Shown here one piece after another: positions 1 to 5,595 of a DNA stretch of 6,363 bases; within the stretch, counting starts at the first letter, position 1; each line of letters starts with the position of its first letter. This stretch comes from Schaedlerella sp. (GTDB lineage Bacteria > Bacillota > Clostridia > Lachnospirales > Lachnospiraceae). A program made the translations under genes and the position numbers. A model generated the notes under the pieces. It ran no database searches. It had not been told where the DNA came from and saw nothing but the letters and a program-made list of their open reading frames with translations. The stretch lies in NCBI GenBank assembly GCA_020024595.1, contig JAHHTO010000138.1, forward strand, positions 1-6,363, read 5' to 3'.

Positions 1-83
1 CATCCTGAGTTTTTTTCTATTCAATCAGTTTTCTTTCATAATATTCTTTCTTTTTCTCTTCTGTTTTTATGCCTATTCAAAAT

Positions 84-499
84 CTATCTTCCACAAATAA
101 AATAAAACGGAGGGTACCAGCGCTCCATTCCTTCAGTGTTTCCTATCAATGAGCTTCCAATAATAATCACTCCAGGGCATCCCATTAAAGATAATTGAAT
201 AAAGCACATTTTTGTTACCAGAAGATCTAAATCTTGTGCTACAAAATAAGCATTTTGCTGATAATTGATTCCTCTTTTTTTCATTACATTTACTGCTGCA
301 ATTAAATTTACTCCTGACCCACATGCAGGTTCATTAATTATAATTGGTTCTTTTTGGAAATCCTCCACTGTAATTTCAGCTATAAATTCAGATATGTGAT
401 ATGGTGTGAAATATTGACAAAACCTGACCAAACATCCCATATAACATACCTTCCGCTCAATTCTCTGAGTACTTTAATAAAACTTCGAAGCTTCTGTTC
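84..499 (-). pseudogene. Remnant of N-6 adenine DNA methylase (integrative-element type), internally deleted and frameshifted
   Basis: The longest open stretch (440 down to 84, 118 codons) contains QYFTPYHISEFIAEI, then EPACGSG (SAM-binding motif I), then NAYFVAQDLD and the hydrophobic QLSLMGCPGV. This order is typical of the small SAM-dependent N-6 DNA methylases found on conjugative elements of Firmicutes. Just upstream, in a different frame (codons from about 499 to 419), the sequence reads KEQKLRSFIKVLRELSGR followed by YVIWDVWSGF. From memory of the family this resembles the N-terminus of the same protein, which normally continues for some 60-70 residues before the QFFTPY motif. Here the two parts abut at about 417-422 in different frames, which indicates an internal deletion. 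No ATG, GTG or TTG lies at a suitable distance after the AGGAGG at 504-509, and the C-terminus ends in a TAG soon after RWYPPFYFI, where relatives continue. The product is therefore probably not a working methylase. The ATG at 440 has no good ribosome site. The family call is fairly sure; the deletion size is an estimate. Confidence 0.75.
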
Positions 500-503
500 C
501 TTT

Positions 504-509
504 CCTCCT
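504..509 (-). promoter_or_regulatory. AGGAGG sequence upstream of methylase remnant
   Basis: The minus strand reads AGGAGG here, a perfect Shine-Dalgarno core, just after the terminator hairpin. No start codon follows at 5-10 nt, so either the original start codon has been lost or the motif is simply coding sequence (GGA GGA) in the frame of the N-terminal remnant. Confidence 0.4.
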
Positions 510-514
510 TTTCT

Positions 515-554
515 TAAAACAAAAAGGCCCCATAGCATTTCGCTATGAGACCTT
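515..554 (-). terminator. Rho-independent terminator on the minus strand
   Basis: Read on the minus strand, AAGGTCTCATAGC pairs with GCTATGGGGCCTT around a 5-nt GAAAT loop, giving a 13-bp stem (arms 542-554 and 524-536) with two G-U pairs. TTTTTGTTTT follows immediately. On the plus strand the two G-U positions become C-A mismatches and the trailing T-run is weaker, so the structure is oriented for minus-strand transcription. It is the first clear terminator downstream of the four-gene operon, about 300 nt past that operon's last stop codon. It also lies only a few bases before the AGGAGG at 504-509, so it could instead be an attenuator in the leader of the methylase gene. Confidence 0.85.
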
Positions 555-610
555 CAATTTTATCTCTTAGTTATGAAATCACCCACATTTGGGAATTAAC
601 ATACTCACAT

Positions 611-626
611 TATGACTAAAGTCATA
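611..626. repeat. Inverted repeat TATGACT-AA-AGTCATA
   Basis: Two perfect 7-bp arms (611-617 and 620-626) are separated by two bases. The size and symmetry would suit a protein-binding operator. On the minus strand it lies just downstream of the possible -10 element at 660-665 and upstream of the terminator at 515-554. Its function is unknown. Confidence 0.5.
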
Positions 627-659
627 TATGTAAAATAAAATTTTATGTTTTATTATTAT

Positions 660-668
660 ATTATATCA
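660..668 (-). promoter_or_regulatory. Possible extended -10 promoter, minus strand
   Basis: The minus strand reads TGATATAAT, an extended -10 (TGn then TATAAT at 665-660). The hexamer 17 bp upstream (TAGAAT) is a poor -35, so the call rests on the extended -10 alone in an AT-rich stretch. If real, its transcript would pass through the dyad at 611-626 and the terminator at 515-554 before reaching the methylase remnant, an attenuator-like arrangement. Confidence 0.35.
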
Positions 669-681
669 TGTCATACATATA

Positions 682-727
682 AATTCTACTACTCATCTCA
701 ACATTACCACTTTGCAAGTGTAGAATT
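682..727. repeat. Inverted repeat AATTCTAC / GTAGAATT with an inner dyad
   Basis: Perfect 8-bp arms at 682-689 and 720-727 are separated by 30 bases. Inside and adjacent, CACTT-TGC-AAGTG (708-720) forms a second, tighter dyad sharing base 720 with the right arm. The two could form alternative structures. No T-run follows on either strand, so this does not look like a terminator. Confidence 0.4.
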
Positions 728-743
728 ACGAAAGTCAATGAAT

Positions 744-780
744 GTGCTAAAATTCATTATAAATAAGCACATATTAGCAC
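744..780. repeat. Inverted repeat GTGCTAA / TTAGCAC with overlapping TGTGCT/AGCACA
   Basis: Arms of 7 bp lie at 744-750 and 774-780, 23 bases apart. A second copy of the AGCAC half-site at 766-770 allows the left arm to pair alternatively (TGTGCT 743-748 with AGCACA 766-771). Read on the minus strand, GTGCT occurs twice in 15 bases. It lies about 80-110 nt beyond the operon's last stop and may be a 3' mRNA structure or a binding site. Confidence 0.35.
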
Positions 781-856
781 TGTATCTTCCATTAGGGAGC
801 TTTGTCATCAAATCATAATACGAAAGGGGGATAAAGTTTTTTTAATTTCTTCTATT

Positions 857-1930
857 CTACAACCCCGCTCTTATCTCTTCTATATATTTCATGATATTAT
901 CAAAAATCTGTTCCCCTGATTTCACACCACAGATATCCTCCAATATCTGTTCCGGGCTTTTTTCTGCCTGAATTTTCGTCCAAGCATCCTCCCATTCTGC
1001 CCGATAAAGGATTGCTGCTGCCGCCGTTTTTTCTAACACAGACGCGTCCTCTCCATATTTGTGGATCAACCTGATCGGTCCCATAATTCTCTCTGACGCT
1101 GCAAGTTTTCTCTGTGGATCTCTCGCATTTCTCGAAACAGTATCTACAATCGTTCTGTCACAAAATTTCTTTTTAGACAGAAGCGCAAATTCCTCCTGAT
1201 CCTCTTTTTCATAAGCAAACTCCATACAGAGCACTTTATTTGTCACTTTATAATTTTCATCCAGCAATTTCAAAATTTCTTCATCATTGGCTGCATCTGC
1301 ATAATTTATATAACCTTTGACCCAACCAAGATAAGCAATTACACAACTTGCTGCATTGTATGTATAAAGTTTTCTTGTCAAGAAATTCGAAAACTTACGG
1401 ATTGGTTTAATTTGCTTAACTGCCGGAACATAACCTTCCAATAAATCTGCATCGCATTGCAAATAGGGGTAATTTTCTGAATTGATATCCAATCCATTCT
1501 CTTCAATCGTTGTACAAAATACAGTGGCCTCACTCACTGAAATATTTTCTTTTCCGACAGCATTTCTAAGTGTTTCTGAAGGATTGGAAGCATTTTCTCC
1601 TGTAATAATATAATAATGTTTGTTACCATCGAGAAGTTTTTTAAGATTTTCTCCAACATCGGAGAGATTCTGTCCTCCTACCGATACAAGAATCAGTTCC
1701 ACTCCATCCAGTGATACCGTTTCCCATGTATACGCTTTAAAATTATCTACAACAAGCGGCTCTCTTACATTTCCAAAAAAATTCACACGGTATTTCCCTG
1801 CCTCATTCAATGCATTGACGAGTCTTTCATTCTTATCAATAAAAATAATTTCTTCATCTGCCTCTTTTAACAGTCTTCCGATAAATCCTCGTCCGGTCTT
1901 TCCTGCCCCGACTACTGCAACTTTACTCAT
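857..1930 (-). CDS. MtlD-like mannitol dehydrogenase family protein (shorter paralogue)
   Basis: A 357-residue cytosolic protein of the long-chain polyol-specific dehydrogenase/reductase family. The N-terminal Rossmann fold opens with GAGKTGRGFIG (G8, G10, G13), and D32 at the end of the second strand fits an NAD preference. The C-terminal helical domain carries NARDPQRKL, matching MtlD's RQPLRKL region. The family's catalytic motif K-x4-N-x2-H reads K187-LYTY-N192-AA-S195, so the histidine is serine. The protein is about 25-30 residues shorter than E. coli MtlD (382), and the CEN segment is GEN (111-113). It is clearly related along its length to the gene just upstream. Its ATG overlaps that gene's stop by 8 bp (ATGAGTAA), so translation is probably coupled; a GGGGATGG just upstream is a weak ribosome site. 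Last gene of the operon. Family is sure. The substrate is not: it may be a sugar- or polyol-phosphate, or the protein may be a partner subunit of its paralogue. Confidence 0.88.
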   Translation of the reverse strand: MSKVAVVGAGKTGRGFIGRLLKEADEEIIFIDKNERLVNALNEAGKYRVNFFGNVREPLVVDNFKAYTWETVSLDGVELILVSVGGQNLSDVGENLKKLLDGNKHYYIITGENASNPSETLRNAVGKENISVSEATVFCTTIEENGLDINSENYPYLQCDADLLEGYVPAVKQIKPIRKFSNFLTRKLYTYNAASCVIAYLGWVKGYINYADAANDEEILKLLDENYKVTNKVLCMEFAYEKEDQEEFALLSKKKFCDRTIVDTVSRNARDPQRKLAASERIMGPIRLIHKYGEDASVLEKTAAAAILYRAEWEDAWTKIQAEKSPEQILEDICGVKSGEQIFDNIMKYIEEIRAGL

Positions 1931-3095
1931 TAATCCATCCCCACTCTTTCAATAATTTTATCTTTGACTTGGTCAACATTCCCAAATGCCCATCCGGTTC
2001 CAGTCCGCAAACTTTTGAAAGGATTTTATCAACGCCTTCTTCCTTCCTCATGCGCACTAATTCTCTTGCAAATTCATCGCCCTCACTTACATAGTATATT
2101 GCTGCGGCAATTGCAATACAAAGGTTATGCGGTTCAACCCCATATTCCTCCACAAGACGCGCTGACCCAACAAGTCTGTCATCTTTCCCTAACTTACGCA
2201 GCGGATCACGTGCATTTCTTTCAATAAAGTCGACAATTGTATAATCCTGTAATTTATTTTTTGACGTCAGTGTAAAGGCCAGCTGCTCCTCCAACGGAAA
2301 ATGATGTTTTTTCGACAATGCCTGTGCTGTTTCCTGATAAACACCGTCCAGAATTTTAAGGATTCTCTCATCATGAGCTGCGTCTGCAATCTTTTCGTAT
2401 CCGAGAAGTGCGCCCAAATAGGACGTTGTTCCATTTGCCGCATTGTATGTATAAAACTTTCTTTCCAGAAATCCTGTAAATTCCGAAATTAGTTTTAGCC
2501 CTTGAATATCCGGAAGTTGTCCTACAATTCTAGAAGCATCAACTGGAAGTTCCCAGTAGTTCTGCACATTTACGATCAAAGGATCCCTCTCCAAAAGTTC
2601 TGCATCGGATTCAATAGCAGATCTCATGATTACTGCTTCTGTTATTCCGACACATTCTTTCAGGTAAGATCTTACATTTTCACAAATTCCTTCTTCTACA
2701 CCTTTCTTTAAAATTGTTGCCGGAAGTTTCCAATTTTCGCATGTAACAATATTTAAATTTCCACCTTTTTCTGCTTTCTTTTCAATGCCTTTTATCAGTA
2801 TCGGTACAAGTGTCTCCAGATTTTTCCCGCCTACTGATGTAAATACCGTGTCCGCCTCTGAAATTGCTTCGATCACTTTGTTCTCTTCCGAAAAATTGAG
2901 CGCATGCACCCCTTTTACCACACAATTTTTATCACTGTTTCCCAAAATATTAACTGTATACTGTCCACGTTCATTGATCAAATTAACCAAAGACTCTGTC
3001 TTTTCCACAAATGTAAACGGAATATCGCTCAGATACAATAAATGACCAATAAATCCTCTGGCGATTTTTCCAGCTCCAAGAATCACACAACTCAT
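1923..3095 (-). CDS. MtlD-like mannitol dehydrogenase family protein (full-length paralogue)
   Basis: A 390-residue protein close in length to mannitol-1-phosphate 5-dehydrogenase, which interconverts mannitol-1-phosphate and fructose-6-phosphate. Residues 6-16 (LGAGKIARGFI) form the dinucleotide loop, with Ala at the third glycine position (GxGxxA). E31 at the end of strand two fits NAD binding. TCENWKLPATILK near 118-130 matches MtlD's ACENMVRGTTQLK. ERNARDPLRKL in the C-terminal domain is also conserved. The catalytic motif reads K213-FYTY-N218-AA-N221: Lys and Asn are kept at the MtlD spacing but the third residue, His in MtlD, is Asn. The start ATG has an ideal AGGAGG (6 nt spacing) that lies inside the last codons of the kinase gene, with only 3 bp between that stop and this ATG. 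It overlaps the next gene by 8 bp. Membership of the family is certain; calling it a mannitol-1-phosphate dehydrogenase would be unsafe. Confidence 0.9.
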   Translation of the reverse strand: MSCVILGAGKIARGFIGHLLYLSDIPFTFVEKTESLVNLINERGQYTVNILGNSDKNCVVKGVHALNFSEENKVIEAISEADTVFTSVGGKNLETLVPILIKGIEKKAEKGGNLNIVTCENWKLPATILKKGVEEGICENVRSYLKECVGITEAVIMRSAIESDAELLERDPLIVNVQNYWELPVDASRIVGQLPDIQGLKLISEFTGFLERKFYTYNAANGTTSYLGALLGYEKIADAAHDERILKILDGVYQETAQALSKKHHFPLEEQLAFTLTSKNKLQDYTIVDFIERNARDPLRKLGKDDRLVGSARLVEEYGVEPHNLCIAIAAAIYYVSEGDEFARELVRMRKEEGVDKILSKVCGLEPDGHLGMLTKSKIKLLKEWGWINE

Positions 3096-3098
3096 ATC

Positions 3099-4484
3099 TT
3101 ATATCCTCCTCATTTCTTCATATTGTTGGATTACCGCAGGGTACAGCTTTTTGTACACTGCAAATCTTTTTTTCAAAATTCTTTTATATTTTCCACAAGG
3201 TTTTATTACTTCCTTAACCTTACACACCTGTTCTCTTGCCTCATCAAAATTTTTAAACCATTTTATGCCGACTGCTGCAATCATATATGCTCCGAGTGCA
3301 GATGTATCATTTTCTTCCATAACAAACAGCGGTACGTCAAAAAGTTCTGCTTTCAGCTGATTCAGTGTATCATTTACCGCTGCACCACCAGAAACGCGGA
3401 TTGACCTCACAAATGGTTTCTCCATACATTCATAAATATGGTACAAGCTAAATGCCACGCCCTCCAATATCGCATATGCCATATCACTTTTTTTACACTC
3501 TGGGCCTATTCCAAAAAACATTCCTCGTGCGTCTGCGTTCCATATTGGTGCACGTTCTCCATTCAGATACGGCAAAAATATGGGTGGTTTCTTTACAAGG
3601 CTGCTCTCTAGCGTAACTCCCTCATACCCAAATACACGAAGGCCGTATTCAAGAGAAATTCCACTGGAAGCTGTCACTCCATAATGTACATTTTCATTCA
3701 CATATGGTCCACTTACCATATTCGTATGTAGACTCACTGTTTTTTGCAGAATTCCAAGATGTTCACTCGTTCCTGAAATATCAAACAGATCTCCTGGCAT
3801 ACATACACCCATTCCCAAAATTGAAGCAAAAAAATCATTCATCCCCACAAAAACAGGAACGCCCATCGGTAACACTTTCGTATCAAGTTGAATTTCTTTT
3901 GTATAGCCCGCCGGTTCTGAAAGTTCTATAAGTTCCGGCAACACATGAACGTCAACTCCAATAACCTCTAAAAATTTACGGCTATACTGATTTATCTCCA
4001 GATTCGCCAACCCTCTCCATGAATATTTGTCACTCACACATTTTCCGATAAGCATTTCACAGAGAAAATCTTTAGGCTGACACACTTTTTTTGCTTCTGG
4101 GTAATGCTTTTTTATATACTTAAGCCTTGGAATTGGATAAGAAACAATATTGGGATGAGGCATAGAAATCTCTTCTATGAACAATTCGTTGCTATAGCAT
4201 TCTTTTATTTCAGCAAGCTCTTCGGCACCCACTTTGCTGTTCCACTCAATTACACATATTCCATCCACAATATATGTGCCCACCTGAGATGATAAACCAA
4301 TCGCTGCAAGCCCCTCCAGATCAAGTTTTGACATCGCCCGTATCACCGCTTTCCACCAGCCAGAGGGGTTCCTTTCCTCGTATTGTTCCTTTGTTTTTAC
4401 CGTGCTTCCATCCCTGTATTTTAAAATCAGCTTCACCGAGGATGTTCCCAGATCAATGCCAAGTATACATTCTTTCTTATTCAT
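3099..4484 (-). CDS. FGGY-family carbohydrate kinase, xylulokinase-like
   Basis: A 461-residue cytosolic kinase that transfers the ATP gamma-phosphate to a ketose or polyol. The N-terminal domain begins with GIDLGTSSVK (9-18, phosphate-1 loop) and has GLSSQVGTY (63-71), equivalent to xylulokinase GLSGQMHG. D217 in GMNDFFAS is the probable catalytic base. DISGTSEHLG (235-244) is the phosphate-2 region, PYLNGERAP (305-313) followed by ARGMFFG is the second FGGY signature, and VSGGAAVNDTLNQLKAELF (364-382) is the adenosine-binding segment. It is somewhat shorter than typical xylulokinases (about 480-500). I prefer the ATG at 4484 to an in-frame TTG at 4490. AAGGCGG lies 9 nt before the ATG but only 3 nt before the TTG, and the ATG gives an 8-bp overlap (ATGAATAA) like that at the other end of the operon. 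Substrate unknown: xylulose, another ketose or a polyol such as erythritol are all possible for this superfamily. Confidence 0.92.
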   Translation of the reverse strand: MNKKECILGIDLGTSSVKLILKYRDGSTVKTKEQYEERNPSGWWKAVIRAMSKLDLEGLAAIGLSSQVGTYIVDGICVIEWNSKVGAEELAEIKECYSNELFIEEISMPHPNIVSYPIPRLKYIKKHYPEAKKVCQPKDFLCEMLIGKCVSDKYSWRGLANLEINQYSRKFLEVIGVDVHVLPELIELSEPAGYTKEIQLDTKVLPMGVPVFVGMNDFFASILGMGVCMPGDLFDISGTSEHLGILQKTVSLHTNMVSGPYVNENVHYGVTASSGISLEYGLRVFGYEGVTLESSLVKKPPIFLPYLNGERAPIWNADARGMFFGIGPECKKSDMAYAILEGVAFSLYHIYECMEKPFVRSIRVSGGAAVNDTLNQLKAELFDVPLFVMEENDTSALGAYMIAAVGIKWFKNFDEAREQVCKVKEVIKPCGKYKRILKKRFAVYKKLYPAVIQQYEEMRRI

Positions 4485-5493
4485 GAACAAAAACCGCCTT
4501 TACAAAGCCTTCTGGACGTTTCCTTGCCAATTCAAACCCCTCGTTAAAATCTTCTAATCGAATCAGATTCGTTGCAAAATGTTCAATATTCACCAGACCA
4601 TTTTCCATCAATGTTACCGCTTTTTTATGCTGATTCCAGTTGTTTCCTGCGCCCACCACACGCAGATTATTAATATGAATATCATCCATTCGTATATTCA
4701 TCACTTTTCCTCTGCCATATCCGGCAAGTGCTACTGTTCCGCCTTTTCTCGCCAATTTTAAACTTTGCTGGATACAAACCTCAATCCCTGTTGCATCAAT
4801 TACAACATCCGTTCCATTCGGATGAATCTTCTTCATCTCTTCCACCAAATCACAATCATCTGTGGCAATCGTACGAAACGCTCCCATTTGTTTTGCAATT
4901 CCAAGACGTTTCTCTGACGTTGCTACAACTACAATATTTCTCATTCCCATTGCCTTTGCTGCGGCTAGAATACAAAGGCCGATAGATCCGGCTCCCAAAA
5001 TCACTAATGTATCATTAAACTTTGCTCCTGCTTTTTCAAGCGTTCCAAGTGCGACTCCCAGCGGCTCACAGAACGCCCCCTGCACAAATGACACGTTTTG
5101 GGGAAGTTCACAAAGACCATACGCCGGAACAATTACATATTCTGCGTATGCACCATTTCGCTTAAATCCAATCTCCTCAAAATCATTGCAATATCTCCAA
5201 TTTCCACTTCTGCATGCTTCGCATTTGAGACAGACAACATCACAGCTTCCTACCACACGCCGTCCAACCCATCTTTTATCCACATCCTCTGCCACTGCAT
5301 CAACAACTCCGCTCCACTCGTGACCAGGAATAAGAGGATAATTTGCCGGTATATTCCCATCAAGGATCTCCAGATCAGTTGCACAAATAGCTGCTGCTTT
5401 CACTTTCACTCGAACAAATCCCACTGGTGGTTCCGGAATCTTGACCTGCTCTAACGCTACACAACCTGGTTTTTTGATTACTACTGCATCCAT
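4477..5493 (-). CDS. Zinc-dependent medium-chain alcohol/polyol dehydrogenase
   Basis: A 338-residue member of the sorbitol/threonine dehydrogenase group, oxidising a secondary alcohol to a ketone with NAD(P). The catalytic zinc ligands are probably C37 (AAAICATDLEI), H58-E59 (PGHEWSG) and E143 (CEPLG). The structural zinc is held by C88, C91, C94 and C102 (CLKCEAC then C). The Rossmann loop is GAGSIG (167-172). The second strand ends VVVATSEKR, without the usual NAD-selecting Asp, so NADP use is possible. The start is the ATG at 5491-5493, preceded by GGAGG at 5 nt and giving the normal family N-terminus MDAVVIKKPG. The frame is open further upstream to 5544, but that would place the start inside the promoter. 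First gene of the minus-strand operon; it overlaps the kinase by 8 bp. Being followed by a ketose-type kinase supports a polyol-to-ketose step. Sorbitol, xylitol, arabitol or L-threonine-like substrates cannot be told apart here. Confidence 0.93.
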   Translation of the reverse strand: MDAVVIKKPGCVALEQVKIPEPPVGFVRVKVKAAAICATDLEILDGNIPANYPLIPGHEWSGVVDAVAEDVDKRWVGRRVVGSCDVVCLKCEACRSGNWRYCNDFEEIGFKRNGAYAEYVIVPAYGLCELPQNVSFVQGAFCEPLGVALGTLEKAGAKFNDTLVILGAGSIGLCILAAAKAMGMRNIVVVATSEKRLGIAKQMGAFRTIATDDCDLVEEMKKIHPNGTDVVIDATGIEVCIQQSLKLARKGGTVALAGYGRGKVMNIRMDDIHINNLRVVGAGNNWNQHKKAVTLMENGLVNIEHFATNLIRLEDFNEGFELARKRPEGFVKAVFVHE

Positions 5494-5497
5494 AAGC

Positions 5498-5502
5498 ACC
5501 TC
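5498..5502 (-). promoter_or_regulatory. Ribosome binding site GGAGG that fixes the dehydrogenase start
   Basis: The minus strand reads GGAGGTGCTTATG, giving a 5-nt gap between the Shine-Dalgarno and the ATG at 5491-5493. This decides against the longer open frame starting at 5544. Confidence 0.85.
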
Positions 5503-5528
5503 CAAAATATTTTCCCATCTATTTCTTA

Positions 5529-5557
5529 TTGCATAATTTATCACACCGTGATATAAT
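5529..5557 (+). promoter_or_regulatory. Promoter of the UlaG-like gene (plus strand)
   Basis: TTGCAT (5529-5534, a good -35) and a perfect TATAAT (5552-5557) are separated by exactly 17 bp, again with TG one base before the -10. Transcription would start near 5564, about 32 nt before the ATG at 5596. It occupies almost the same DNA as the opposite-strand promoter. Confidence 0.8.
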
Positions 5558-5563
5558 TGTCAA
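5535..5563 (-). promoter_or_regulatory. Promoter of the four-gene operon (minus strand)
   Basis: On the minus strand TTGACA (5563-5558, perfect -35) is followed after exactly 17 bp by TAAATT (5540-5535, 4 of 6 matches to TATAAT). TG stands one base before the -10, making it an extended -10. Transcription would begin near 5528, leaving a leader of about 35 nt before the dehydrogenase ATG. Confidence 0.75.
5539..5553. promoter_or_regulatory. Candidate operator TATCAC-ACC-GTGATA
   Basis: A perfect 6-bp inverted repeat with a 3-base centre lies between the -35 and -10 of both divergent promoters and overlaps both -10 elements at its edges. A protein bound here would block both promoters at once. 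I see no regulator gene in the window and do not recognise the sequence as the operator of a particular family. Part of the symmetry follows from the two extended -10 motifs sharing GTGATA. Confidence 0.55.
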
Positions 5564-5595
5564 TATAGAACTTAATAGCATTGCAGGAAGGTGGG

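Larger units (their letters stand above)
555..856. other. Gene-free, AT-rich spacer with dyad repeats
   Basis: I see no supportable gene here on either strand. The stretch separates the methylase remnant from the end of the dehydrogenase/kinase operon and is probably the junction between mobile-element debris and the chromosomal operon. It holds the short inverted repeats listed separately and one possible minus-strand promoter. No hairpin with a T-run follows the operon's last stop codon at 857 before the terminator at 515-554. Confidence 0.6.

Noticed and set aside
1..83. Possible continuation of the methylase reading frame (EYYERKLIE in another frame)
   Set aside because: The piece is too short and interrupted by a stop; no motif supports it.
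354..548. Plus-strand 64-codon open frame
   Set aside because: It runs antisense to the methylase remnant and through the terminator hairpin, with no ribosome site or recognisable motif.
4485..4490. TTG start of the kinase two codons upstream of the ATG
   Set aside because: The TTG is only 3 nt from the GGCGG ribosome site; the ATG at 4484 is 9 nt away and gives the same 8-bp overlap as the other coupled junction.
4862..5323. Plus-strand 153-codon open frame
   Set aside because: It lies wholly antisense to the zinc dehydrogenase, is of low complexity and has no motif.
5494..5544. N-terminal extension of the zinc dehydrogenase to an upstream start at 5544
   Set aside because: The extra 17 residues do not belong to the family, and the extension would begin upstream of the predicted transcription start near 5528. 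GGAGG at 5498-5502 clearly serves the ATG at 5493.
5539..5553. Dyad considered as a catabolite-response (cre) site
   Set aside because: It does not fit the TGWAANCGNTNWCA pattern; it is reported only as an operator candidate of unknown family.
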